Source: Ettlia oleoabundans (lineage: Eukaryota > Chlorophyta > Chlorophyceae > Chlamydomonadales). Taken from it: a DNA stretch of 17,424 nucleotides. The stretch spans positions 16,430 to 33,853 of the forward strand of contig JAAMXP010001638.1 of assembly GCA_019693395.1 (NCBI GenBank). Direction: 5' to 3'. The notes below the pieces were generated by a model. It worked only from the letters and a program-made list of their open reading frames with translations. It ran no database searches and was not told the DNA's origin. Shown here one piece after another: positions 1-9,572 of the stretch (position 1 is its first letter; each line of letters opens with the position of its first letter). Both the position numbers and the translations under genes were made by a program.

Positions 1-102
1 CACCCCACACTCATCCCTGTCAGATCCCTTCCCTCTGTCTCTCATCTTCAATTGTAGTACACATCTGACCCTCCATCTTCCCCTCCTTGATTGAATCCAC
101 AG
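1..102 (+). other. Partial intron of the TAB2 gene
   Basis: This pyrimidine-rich stretch has no convincing coding sequence. It ends in the acceptor ttgaatccacag just before the first visible TAB2 exon at 103. It is read as the 3' part of an intron whose upstream exon lies left of the window. Confidence 0.6.
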
Positions 103-1176
103 GAGCTTGCTGATGTGGAGGGGGGCAAGGTGTTTGGGGCCAGCCTTGACCTGTCCGCGGTGCGGCAGCAGCTGTCGCCGGACACACTCATCCCGGGAGT
201 GGCGGTCTACAGGCGCGTACTAACCGCACTTGTTTCTATTTGTTGCCTGCTCTTCCCTCTGGCTTGCCCGATCCGCCCAGTTCCACGCTGTGCAAGCCGG
301 CACTGGTGCCCGTCCCAGCCCACAAACCGCCACCCCGTGCTCTCCGCACTCATCGAAATCCTTGTTCCTATGTATGCCATGCCATGCCATGCTGTTCTGC
401 TCTTTCCCCCGTGTGCAGCCGCCGTGCCGACCCTCTGGCCGCCTGGACCAACAGCCTCGACCTTGCTGCGGTGGTGGCTGACACAGACCGCGCCTTCCTC
501 ATACTGGAGACGGGGTTCAACCAGCGCTGGAGGTGGGGGGTAGACCATTGTGCGGCCTCGCTGCTATCTGTTTGTGTAGTGGCAGACGGCTTGGTTGGTG
601 CGGTGGGCCGGATGCTTGCCCCCTGTCGTCCCGTGTCCCCACACTGTCATATGCATGCACATTCGTGCATGGCTTGCTATGCTCCTACTGTTACCTGCAA
701 CACTGCCAACGGTGCCAGCTTCAGCCATGCTGATGTGATGGCTTTTGCACTCGTCAATGGGCGATGCCCCGCGGCTGCACGCTGTGCTGCGCTGTGCTGT
801 GCCACGCAGGTACGGCGCGTACCGCCGCACCCTGGAGACCACCGCCGAGGCTCAGGCCTGGGAGCAAGCAAAGACGGCAGTGGGGTGAGCCCCCCTTGCT
901 GGGCTGGCCCTGCTCTGCCCTGCTCTGCTCATGCATGCAGCTGCCTCTTTGCCACCCCAACTGCAAGTCAAACCCCCGGCTTGTTTGCCTCGCTATCAAT
1001 TGCTCGTTGGGCATGACCTCCCGCACCCATGTCCTTGTGCTGTGCCCCTCTCCGCGTTGCGTCCTTGTGTGTGTATGTGCAGAGGGCTGCACTTCCTGGC
1101 GGTGATGGCTGATGAGGAGGCGGAAACCTGCAGCGGGCTCTGGCTGCTGCTGGATCGCAAGCCGCCCAACGTGTGA
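103..1176 (+). CDS. TAB2: TAB2 / DUF1092 family chloroplast RNA-binding protein (C-terminal part)
   Basis: Exons 103-212, 419-532, 810-884 and 1083-1176 join in frame to give the last 130 residues and a TGA stop. Conserved blocks read RADPLAAWTNSLDLA, LETGFNQRWRYG, TTAEAQAWEQAK and GGLHFLAVMADEEAE, then a tail with GLWLLLD. From memory this matches the C-terminus of plant ATAB2 and algal Tab2. In that family the protein binds the psaB 5' leader and supports translation of a photosystem I core subunit in the chloroplast. The first intron (213-418) must use a GC donor (ACAG|GCGCGT) to keep frame; the junction Ser that results fits the family. The other two introns are GT-AG. The N-terminal transit peptide and start are outside the window, so the length cannot be compared. 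A TGTAA at 1964-1968 is a possible poly(A) signal. Family is fairly certain; gene-specific role is inferred. Confidence 0.85.
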
Positions 1177-2327
1177 TGTGGGTTCGAAAATGCAGATGCT
1201 TCAAAGCAGCAAGGGTGCAGCACCTTTGGCAGTGGTAATGGTGGACAGGACTGTTGCTCCTTACAGCAGGGAGGCACAAGGTGCCATGACAGCCCAGCTG
1301 CAGCTTCGCCTCAGTGCCGCCTTAGTAAGTTGGTTGTTGATCGACAAATGCTTAGTAAGAGATGCAGCTGGGCCCCGGTTGCAACTTTACTGGTTGCAAG
1401 CTTTAATGCCACCAACACGCCACCGGGCTGTGCCCCCTGTGAACAAACCCCCTGCTTGCACATACTCGTGTGGTTGGTGGGTGTTTGGGAGCGGTAATCA
1501 CAACAGCGCAGCTGGCATCCAGCCGTAGTGGGTAATGAGCGTCAAAGGAATCCAGAGAGGCAAGCTAGCCAGCGTCCCACAGCAGCACAGGCGGGCGGGC
1601 GTTCTATCAATGGCAATCGTGCTATGCTGTGCTGTGTGTCAGTCAGAGCGTTGCAAAGCCCGTGGATGAGGCAGGGATGAAACACGCAGGAGGGTTTGGG
1701 GGGTACTGTCAAATGTCTGTAGCAGGAGGAGAGGGGAGAGATGCTGTGATCAGGTGGGGCGCTGCGGCAACCCGCTGAAAACAGACTGTGTGCTGTGCGC
1801 TGCAACAGGATAGCCCTTGTGCGGCAGAAGGCAAACATGGTTGGGAAAAACAACTAGCGGAGCAAAGCGTGGAAAAAAGTGTCTTTGCTAGCACGTTATA
1901 TGGGTTGGGGGCGAACGGTGGTGGAAGGGTACTGGAATGGCGCTACGATTGGTCGTAAAGGTGTGTAATGCTGAGCCCTTTGGTGGTGAAACACATGAAT
2001 GGGCCGCTCTCATGTGCACTCATCAAATGGCCAGCTTATGATGTGTCACAGAGCTAACTGGTGGAGAAAGTGAGTAAGCATCAAGAGCAAGCGGTAAGCA
2101 AGCCACGGTCAACAGTCGGGATGCAACAACAGGAGAGTAGCGTTGCTGTGTCAGCGAATGTGGCAGGAGCAGATTGAGGGCATGGGGGGCTTGAACAAGG
2201 CGTGACACAACCCACGCACCCCGCCGCTCCAGTTTAGCTGGCACAAAGTAAGGCGTGAGCTGCCTCCAGAGGGGGGGCTACCATTGCAATATCAGGTGGT
2301 TGGAGGCTCAAATGGGCAGCACAGCGC
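1177..2327. other. Convergent intergenic region / 3' UTRs
   Basis: This lies between the stop of TAB2 (+) and the stop of the NLP gene (-). It has only short open frames without recognisable protein sequence. It probably holds both 3' UTRs. A sense TGTAA lies at 1964-1968; the nearest antisense copy (TTACA on +) is at 1261-1265. If both are used, the two transcripts overlap tail to tail. Confidence 0.6.
1964..1968 (+). terminator. Candidate TGTAA poly(A) signal for TAB2
   Basis: TGTAA is the usual green-algal polyadenylation signal. This copy lies about 790 nt after the TAB2 stop, long but within the range of algal 3' UTRs. A pentamer like this occurs often by chance. Confidence 0.35.
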
Positions 2328-5300
2328 TCACTTGTGTGCTGGCTGCGGAAGCGGCATGGCCCCCGTGCTGAAGGCGGGGTCATTCTGCGGGCCAGTGGCA
2401 CCAGCACCGCCGGTGTTGGTGGCAGCGGGCCCGCCGCCCCCTCCGCCGGCCACCGCACCGCCAAAATCGAAGCCGGAGAATCCCAGCTGTGACAGGCCGC
2501 CGAGGTTGCTGAGGGCGAGGCGCGGCGAGTTGCCCACGCTCATGTTGCCCACTACAGACACAAGGGGGGGAAGGAGGTGTGTGTGTGGGTGTGGGTGGTG
2601 GGGGGGTTGTTCAGTTCACCACCATGAGACAGCAGAGTCATGCACACCCGACTTGTGTGATTGCATGAGGCACAGGAAATGGGGTGCTGAACGAGGCGAC
2701 AAGGCAAGCAGAGGTGTACCAAAAGCGCTCGTCCGTGATGCCATCTGCCCTGACCACGTCGCTTTCTGTCATCCCCATTGCCCTGCCGCACCCAATGCAG
2801 CCCAGCCCAGCCCAGCCCAGCCCCTGCTCACCTGACACGTCCAGGTCAGCAGCTGCCAGTATATCTAGGGAGCCCATGCCCTGCCCCACGCTCTGCAGCT
2901 TGCTGTCAGCCCGCCGCGGCAGCCCCAGGTTGCTGAGAAGCGGCGCCGGCGGCATTAAGCCTGGTGACAAGCGGGCCAGCCCTGAGGGGAGCGGCGGCGC
3001 CCCCATGCCGCCTGCATGCAGCTGCAGCGAGGGGGCCGCCCCGCCTTGCGCCAGGGAGGCGGGTAGGCGGTGCGCTCCCGGAGGCAGCGCCCCATTGCCC
3101 TGCGCCTGTGGCGGCGGCAGCTGCAGCTGCAGTTGTGGCAGGCTGGGCTGCCAGCCGGGCCCGGGGCTGCTGTGTGGCTGCTGCTGCTGCTGTTGCTGCT
3201 GCAGAAGCTGCATTACCTGCCCCACCAGGTTTGGATTGGCTGCTGGCGACGGGTCCGCCTGCTGCATATGCTGCTGCTGCGGCGGCGGCTGCAGGCTGCT
3301 GGCAAGGACTGCTGCAAAATCGCCTGGCAAGCCAGCCGCAGCCGGCAGCAGCTGCTCTATGCCTTGCAGTCCTTGAAGCGCCTGCAGGCTGCTAAGCAGG
3401 GAGTTGCCGCCATGCTGTCCTAACTGCTGGTGTGAGGCTGCAGCCGCCGCCGCAATCATGAGCTGAGGGTTGCCGCTGCCTCCGCTGGAAGGGCCACTCC
3501 CACTGCTGAACCCTTGGCCCTTAGCCAGGCTTCCATTGCCAAGCTGCGGGGCTCCACCATTCTGCTGCTGCTGTTGCTGCTGACTGCCACCGCCACTGCC
3601 TCCTTCTGTGCGAACTGCATTCTTCTGTTTCTTGTGCTTGACCAGCTCGCGCCTCGGCCAGCGCGGGATGCCCAGCCGCCTGCAGTTGGATCATGCGCTA
3701 CGCACCCTCATGCTTGGCCGTATTGCGCAACAGACAGTTTGTACGCATTTCACTCAACCTAAGCAAACTGAAACAGATTGCACTTAGCAGGCAGGCAGCA
3801 GCCAACCTGCAGGCACGCTTGAGAGTGGTAGGACAAATGTTGAGCCGTGCCGCTGCTTCCTTGAGCCCATACCCAAACTGCAGTCAGAGCACAAAGCACG
3901 AGGTGGCATGTGGCATGCGCACGGTCCATGTCGCTGCCAAGGACTGAAGCTAAGATTGCACTCCCCTTCCCCCACGCGCCGTGGCCAGGCACTTCATGGA
4001 TGCAGTGCTGGCTCAGCTCCTGGCACATGTGGCCATTCAGGCGCTCCACACATGGATGCAGTGCTGGCTCAGCTCCTGGCACATGTGGCCATTCAGGCGC
4101 TCCACACATAGGCTGGAAAGGGTGCAGGTGTCACCCGCGCCTCCAGCCCCTACATTTGTTGTCCTGCCCTGAGCAGCCAGCAAGCACAGCAACGCCACGA
4201 CCTTTCGTCCAACCTTTTGGGCCTGGCTTCCTGCCGCTGCCGCTGCTACCACCCACCTGCGCAGCCAGGTCATCGTATGTCAAGATACGGTTGCCCTGCC
4301 CGTACTTTTGTGCAGCACCAGGTGTTGGTCGCAGGAATGCCTTCTCATCATCCGTGTCATCACCAACATCCTCCCCCTCATTCCCTCCTTCCTGCTGCTG
4401 CTGCTGCTGCTGGGATGCTCGCAGGCCGGCAGTGACCGCTGGCGAGGGTTCGCTAAGCAGCTGGCTGCCGCCGCCTGCCAAAGACACAAACTGGCCGCCC
4501 AGCGAAGCTTGAAGCGAGGACTGCACCCCCTGCGGGCCCAGCAGTGCCGCCAGCTGTGGGTTGGGGCTAGGCTGCGACAGCAGCTGCTGCACGGCGGCGG
4601 CGACAAGGGGCACCAGGGGGGTGTTCTCAGTGCCCTGCGCGGCTGGTGCCGTGCTCCCAGAGGGTAGCCCTGCGCTAGCGCTGGGGTGTCCGCTCCCGTT
4701 CATAGCATTCATGATCCCTTGCAAGCTGCCGCTGCCCAGCAGCGGCGACCGACCGTCCAGGGAGCCTGAGAGCCGGTGGCTGCCCTGCTGCTGCATAGGC
4801 TGGTGCAGGGGCTGTGGCGGCTGCTGCGCCTGCTGCCCTCCCGAGCCTCCGCCGCTGCCGCTGCCATTGCCAGCCATCATGGGCTGCTGCTGCGGCGCAG
4901 GGGAGGGCATGCCCTCTGCCCCGGACATCATACGCTGCAGCCCCGCCCTGTTGCCGCCATCCTGCCCATTGCTGCCGCTGCCACCTACACGCAGCCGCTT
5001 GGCCGCCTGAAACTCGTCGGAGCTGCTGCCGCCCAGACCATCACCCACTGCCACCTGGCCGACTGCAGCTTCCATCTCAGCTCTAGGCGGTTGCGCCTGC
5101 GCCTGCACCTGTGGCGGGGCCGGTGCTGCCGCTGCTCTCAACAGATCCAGGCTGCCTGCAGGCCCCGCCCCTGCCGCACCTTGCTGCCGCTCCGCCCCAT
5201 CGTCAGAGCCGCCCATCCGCATGCCGGTGGTGCCAGCACCCAAGGTCGGCCGTGCAGCCGCGGCAGCCACACCCGACTCGAGAGCTGACATCCCGTCATA

Positions 5301-6957
5301 TTCTGTGGCCCCCAGGTTGCGCAGCCCCATCCGCTGGTTCTGTATGCTGGAGGTGTCCATCTCTGCCGTGTACAGCCCCTCAGTTTGCAGGCAGGAGCTG
5401 CAGCAACGGGAGGCAGGGGGTGCGGTATGTGTGTGTGGGGTTGGGTGAGGGCCGGCATGCAGAGTGACTGATGCGGCATGTTGTCAACTGAGGATGACTG
5501 ATCCACGGTATGTTTACCTACTCTGTATAATCTACCTGCTTGTTCAACCCCTGTTTGGCTTGATCAGTGTTTTGCCATGCACTGAGCGCCACCCATGAAA
5601 GCAACATCCCACCCTTCTGGCTATGCACATGATGCATCGAGTCCGTACAAGCAGGAGTGCCATGCCTTACTGCCTCACACTCACATGATCCAGCCCACCA
5701 TGCCCGCAAAGTTTACATCCGCATCCGTCATCACCACCTCAAACACCGCCAGACAAGAATCGCGGTTGCGGGTTGCATAGATTGGCATGAAGAGCGTGGA
5801 GTGCACGCGGCAGCGCTGCAGGAGACGGGGCGGGGGGCGATGGAATGTTACCTTGCCTGTAGTGGGCCAGAAGCGCAGCGCCCACACGGACATGGCAACA
5901 CAGCAGAAATGCAGAACAATTTCACAGGCTTCATTGGCATTGCGGTAGAGCAGCAGGGTAATCCCCGTGCCCTGCCCCGCCCCATTCAAGCCGCCCACCT
6001 GTGCTTCAGCGGCCCGCAGGTATACATGCTGGTCATACCGCTGCACGTGCCCCGACATCTCTGGCTCACCGCTAGTGAACACGCGCCCCACTGCACAGCA
6101 GGACAGATGCGGCAGTCCACAGGCAGGCAAGCAGGCAGTGAGTGGGCCACGCGTGTCAGCATCACACCCAGGCCAAGCATGCCAGCGGCAGCCCCAAGCT
6201 GCCTCAAAGTGCTCCAACTGCAGCCAAGTTGCCGGCCTACAGCACTGCTGCAAGTCTGCGTAGCTTGCTGAACACAAAACGTCTTCTCTGGTTGACTGCG
6301 GGCAGCGATTGGGTGACCGCACCTGCGCCCATCTGGTGCGTCTTGGTGACATCTGTGGAGAACTTGTACTTGCAGGAGATGCACCGGAACAGCGCTAGCA
6401 GGTCCCCCACGCCGTTTATAGAGTAAGGCAGGCCCTGCACGTGGATGAGCAGGTGTGTAGCAGGGGCGGGAGACGTACAGACACGGGGAGGCACAGCTGT
6501 AAGCGACAGCGAATAATACGTGCTGCAGGCCCGAGGGCCCTAGACGCGCATGCTTGCAGCATCAGTGGATGCAAACGTGTTTCAGCAGAATAGAAGACAA
6601 CTGCAAGGCGCTTACCTGTGTGTTGAGCACTATGCTGCCATCCTCGCCAGCCTCTGGCATCCATATCTGCAGGTGGCAGCAGCACAGGTAGGTGAGCTAC
6701 AGGTGCATGCGGAGATTCAGCACAAGTTTTTCTTATAGGCAACATGTGTAATGGGTGCATTACGGTAAATTATCACCTCAAGCTGCGCAAGCTGTGGGTT
6801 CCAGCGCTCACACTGGCACCAGCTCTCCCCTTGATTGAACCTGTTGCACTTGAGCAGCACCCACCTGGGCAAGGCTGCCGGTGCGGGAGCTGCTCAGCTG
6901 CGAGTTGAACTCCGATATGAACTTCGCAAGGCTGCCCACTGTGTCTTTTCCAGCCAT
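2328..6957 (-). CDS. NIT2: NIN-like (NLP/NIT2-type) RWP-RK transcription factor
   Basis: Ten exons on the minus strand: 6957-6865, 6791-6777, 6666-6616, 6434-6323, 6090-5999, 5815-5685, 5397-4257, 3877-3807, 3679-2832 and 2551-2328. They total 2778 nt, 925 residues, with all phases matching. The start has a good context (A at -3, G at +4); an in-frame ATG at 7116 would add 53 residues. Residues about 37-185 form the NLP N-terminal GAF-like region, with GRVFTSGEPEMSG and CLAVFEVVMTDADVNF. Residues about 535-590 are the RWP-RK DNA-binding domain: ILTYDDLAAQ, FGYGLKEAAARLNICPTTLK, then GIPRWPRRELVKHKKQK. The rest is Gln/Gly/Ser/Ala-rich with three short poly-Gln tracts and a possible nuclear signal KRLRVGG. 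I see no C-terminal PB1 domain, as in algal NIT2 and unlike land-plant NLPs. The family controls nitrate-assimilation genes. Family is certain; orthology to NIT2 is inferred, since other RWP-RK genes exist. Confidence 0.85.
2552..2831 (-). other. Intron 9 of the NLP gene, with a CCCAG tandem tract
   Basis: The intron joins GACGTGTCAG|gtgagc to the acceptor ctgtag|TGGGC. It contains a short pentamer array (CCCAG on +, about 2801-2820) just inside the donor end and a GT/G-rich run near 2579-2606 that forms the AC-rich tract before the acceptor on the gene strand. No coding sequence is seen in it. Confidence 0.6.
3178..3203 (-). repeat. CAG/CAA triplet tract (poly-Gln) in NLP exon 9
   Basis: A CTG-rich tract on the plus strand encodes about eight Gln on the minus strand. 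A second tract of seven Gln in the same exon lies at 3562-3582. Both are coding microsatellites in the low-complexity part of the transcription factor, mixed with CAA. Confidence 0.85.
3995..4109. repeat. Perfect 56-bp tandem duplication in NLP intron 7
   Basis: Two identical 56-bp units stand head to tail (3995-4050 and 4051-4106), with three more matching bases after the second. The unit begins catggatgcagtgctggc. It lies inside the intron 3878-4256 between the two RWP-RK exons. The unit length is not a multiple of three, which fits a non-coding position. No difference between copies suggests a recent duplication or an assembly artefact. Confidence 0.9.
4392..4412 (-). repeat. Pure CAG7 (poly-Gln) tract in NLP exon 7
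   Basis: Seven uninterrupted CTG triplets on the plus strand encode seven Gln upstream of the RWP-RK domain. An uninterrupted triplet array is likely to vary in length between strains. Confidence 0.85.
6777..6791 (-). other. 15-nt microexon 2 of the NLP gene
   Basis: The sequence cacag|CTTGCGCAGCTTGAG|gtgata has an acceptor and donor around five codons (LAQLE). It keeps phase 0 between exons 1 and 3. It sits just N-terminal to the GAF-like region. It is supported only by splice sites and frame; skipping it would also stay in frame, so it may be alternative. Confidence 0.5.
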
Positions 6958-7813
6958 GCTGCACCCCAGCTTCGCTACAGGTGCCGCAGACAGATGATGG
7001 CAGGCTCTGCAGCAAGTGGCGAGCAAGATGGGGAGCGGCGGCGTGACGACAGGGTCGGCCCAAACTGGGTGCCTTCCGCGCTGCATCCTGCCAGTAGTAA
7101 GCGACAACAAGGGCATTTGGCAACCTGCGGCGCGGGCTCGCCTTTGTGTTGAGCACTGGAGCCGCCGCTAAGCCCCCATGCACAAGCTCCTGGGTGCTGC
7201 AAACCCCGCTGCAGGCTCTCTAGTGTTGTGCAGCAATTAATCAGGGGCGCAGGCCCGCGCCCACGAAGGCGAGCGCAGCAGGAGACGACAGTGCCGCAAA
7301 GGTGTCGGCGCGACGCGGAGCGTGCGCGGTGGCGTTTGCTGATACAACAAGGGAGATGAAACCCGGGACCATGTACTACGGTGGCCTCTTGCCCCATGCG
7401 GCCAGCTGGGCCGCGGCAGAGCCGCCTGTCCTGCCAATGCGCTTGTTCCTCTCCGGCCCGACACAACGACTGTTTATTCCAGCTCGAAGGCTTCGCAACC
7501 GGATTCAAGACCACTGCCGCCGCCATCAGTCGCATTCCACCGTGACCTCGGTTGATTGGCATGAAAGTTCCAAGTAATCGGCACGCCACACGGGTGCAGG
7601 GGTGTTTCAATTCTTGAAGACAGATGTTGACAACTCGAATAACCGAGTGTTTGTCGGGGGGTATCAACAGGCCCATAGGGGGGAAGGGGTGACCTTCCCA
7701 ATATCGATCGAGTCGGCTCCCAGCACTGGTGCCGTTGCAGCAACCCCAAGGCCAAGGGCACTGTTCACTCACTGCCATCAATGTACTGGCCTGCAGGGCA
7801 AAATCACAGGCAG
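6958..7813 (-). promoter_or_regulatory. Intergenic region: rhodanese 3' UTR and NLP promoter/leader
   Basis: This separates two minus-strand genes. It should contain the 3' end of the rhodanese mRNA and the promoter and 5' leader of the NLP gene. No TGTAA on the gene strand and no clear TATA box were seen. A 298-codon open frame (7871-6975, minus) crosses it but has no recognisable protein features. Confidence 0.45.
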
Positions 7814-9328
7814 TTAGTCCGGCAATCGTTCCCAAGGCAAGGGATGCTGACTCGGCTGCCTGGGAAGCCAAGACGCCACGAACGCTTTTGCCACCAGGGA
7901 CAGCATGACCACACCAGCCTTCCAGCTGATCGACGCACCAGTTGGCTTCTCTGCGCTGTTTGGCGTCTTGCCGGCGTTTGAGGCGTCGTACTCGCCCACC
8001 ATGGGCAGCCCCGTGGCGTACCAGCGGTACACGCCGCCATCAAGGTGCTTCACACGGTCTGCTGGCAGACTGTTGCTGGACATCACCTGAATCACGACAG
8101 GTAGATGCAACAGGAGGTGGCAAGGCAAAAATGGTGCAGCCCAAGGCAGGATGGGACATATTGGCAGCCCCGTGCACACCAGGCTCGCGAGTCCCCAGGC
8201 TTGCAGCACACTGCCATCCTGGTGGTATCAACTGGGTGATTAGATGGATGGGATAGAGCACCACGGGCTTTATTACAACATTGCACTACCTTCCAGGCTG
8301 CCTTGAGGCTGCGCGAGACCTTGCCCTGAGGGAACGATACCGACGGCTCCAGCGTGCCACCTGCCTCGCACGCTAGAATAGCCTGCGGAGACGAGCCAGA
8401 CCAGAGCCGTGATCGTTGAAAATCAAACAGGGAGGCAGGGGCGACACGCTTGCCCGAGCAATGACAGGCTTGATTGTTGTAGTGGAGTGGTGGCATCCAT
8501 GCACATTGTATAGTTGTAGTGGAGTGGTGGCGTCCATGCACACGGAAACAGTTTGTACATCCATACAAGCCAACAGGTGTACAAAGCCAACATTTGTGGT
8601 TTGGTTTAAGCGAGGTCGCACGCATCACCTCCTGATCGAACCCCTTGTGCCCTGCCCCTGCTAGACACTCACCGCCTTGCCATCAGCTGCTGCCGCCGCA
8701 ACCGTCGCTGCCAGCTCGGGGTTTGGCTTGGTGGGCGTGACGCCGTTGGCCTTGCATGCCAGCCATTTGCCTGCAGGTCGTGGGAGCTTGGTTTGACACA
8801 ACACGGCACAACATGAAAGCAGTGCAGGCCAGGTTGCACAACACAGCGTACAACAGAGCCGGCACAAATGTAGCGTCAACACAGCACAAGCAGTGCTGGC
8901 GGCTTTCTAAGCCAGCTAGGCACCCACACACACAGCACAACACAGCACACACCCCATTCCCCTGGTGAGGATGGCGCATCAATGACGAGGAAGGCTGGCA
9001 CCGAAATGGCACCCTTTGGGTGCGCCTGCTCGTGGTCCTGCCGCGGCCGCACGTCAATCAGCACTGCCTGGCCAAGCTCCGACATATCAAACGCCTCTTC
9101 AGGGCTCAGGCTGACCACTCCCGCAGTTGTGAGGTCATTATAGATTGTCTCCCATTTGGGGTAGCCCACAGCAGGTGCAGCGGCAGCGGCAGCGGCAACG
9201 GGCAGCTGGCGGCGCGGTGCTGCAGAACGGCGGGGCCCATGGTGCTGGACCGGCGCCCGGGGGTTGCTGCGGAGGCCATGGCGGGACATGGCTGCCATTG
9301 TTGATTTGCAAGCCGTAGCCGATTGCAT
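7814..9328 (-). CDS. Rhodanese-like domain protein, probably plastid-targeted (STR10/STR14-like)
   Basis: Four exons: 9328-8953, 8770-8673, 8382-8290 and 8086-7814, totalling 840 nt and 279 residues with matching phases. Residues 1 to about 50 are rich in Ser, Ala and Arg with almost no acidic residues, as in a chloroplast transit peptide. The rhodanese fold is marked by VLIDVRPRQDHEQAHPKGAI (about 89-108), the second-half block VTPTKPNPELAATV, the active-site loop ACEAGGTLEP (Cys163) and the last segment HLDGGVYRWYATGLPMVGEY. Such domains can move sulfur or bind as non-catalytic partners; substrate is unknown here. The loop lacks the Arg usual in CxxxxR thiosulfate transferases. A hydrophobic stretch (about 246-263, VVMLSLVAKAFVASW) near the C-terminus may be a membrane anchor. 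It is divergent from the Lon-domain gene. Family is firm; the exact member is not. Confidence 0.82.
8476..8542. repeat. Two 30-bp direct repeats, 37-bp period, in rhodanese intron 2
   Basis: The unit gttgtagtggagtggtggc followed by a/gtccatgcaca occurs at 8476-8505 and 8513-8542 with one mismatch. It lies within the intron 8383-8672 of the rhodanese gene. It looks like a local tandem duplication. Confidence 0.8.
8800..8955. repeat. ACAACACAGC-rich low-complexity stretch in rhodanese intron 1
   Basis: Variants of the words caacac, cacagc and acaacacagc recur across most of the intron 8771-8952. On the gene strand this is a GTGTTGTGCTGTG-type simple sequence. It appears to be degenerate satellite-like sequence without coding potential. 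Confidence 0.5.
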
Positions 9329-9572
9329 CGCGAGGGCAAAGGGAAGGAACGCGATCTCCGCCTCCGGGCCGAGTGCTCCACCCTATCTGGTGAGGACTCT
9401 TGAGAAAGTGTGAAAAAGTGCCAGAATTCAACGATTGAAGACCGAGAAGTACTTCTGATCTCCTGCAAGCGTCACCCAACTTTATCCGCGCTGGAGCGCA
9501 GCAGGGCTCCGCAGGAGTGCGCAAGACACAGCCCCCTACTGCAGCACCCAACTTGTTTCTGGCTTTGGCAAT
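9329..9572. promoter_or_regulatory. Divergent (bidirectional) promoter region
   Basis: Only 244 bp separate the ATG of the rhodanese gene (-) from the ATG of the Lon-domain gene (+). It must contain both core promoters and leaders unless an upstream non-coding exon was missed. No clear TATA box is visible for the rhodanese side; an AT-rich gcaatatgataaaac surrounds the Lon-domain start itself. Confidence 0.55.

Noticed and set aside
361..395. CATGC-type short repeat in a TAB2 intron
   Set aside because: It has about three units of simple sequence, common in GC-rich algal introns, and no sign of function.
240..1016. A 258-codon open frame on the plus strand
   Set aside because: It runs through TAB2 introns and reads the TAB2 exons only partly in frame. 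The spliced TAB2 model explains the conserved protein better.
2684..3395. Long Cys- and Leu-rich open frames on the plus strand
   Set aside because: They are antisense shadows of the Gln/Ala-rich NLP exon; CTG tracts read as poly-Leu or poly-Cys in other frames.
3995..4109. CRISPR-like array or transposon ends
   Set aside because: There are only two adjacent identical units with no spacers, no inverted ends and no transposase nearby.
5681..6352. A 223-codon minus-strand open frame as a single gene
   Set aside because: It merges two real NLP exons with an intron (5816-5998). The middle segment has no family match, and clean donor and acceptor sites flank it.
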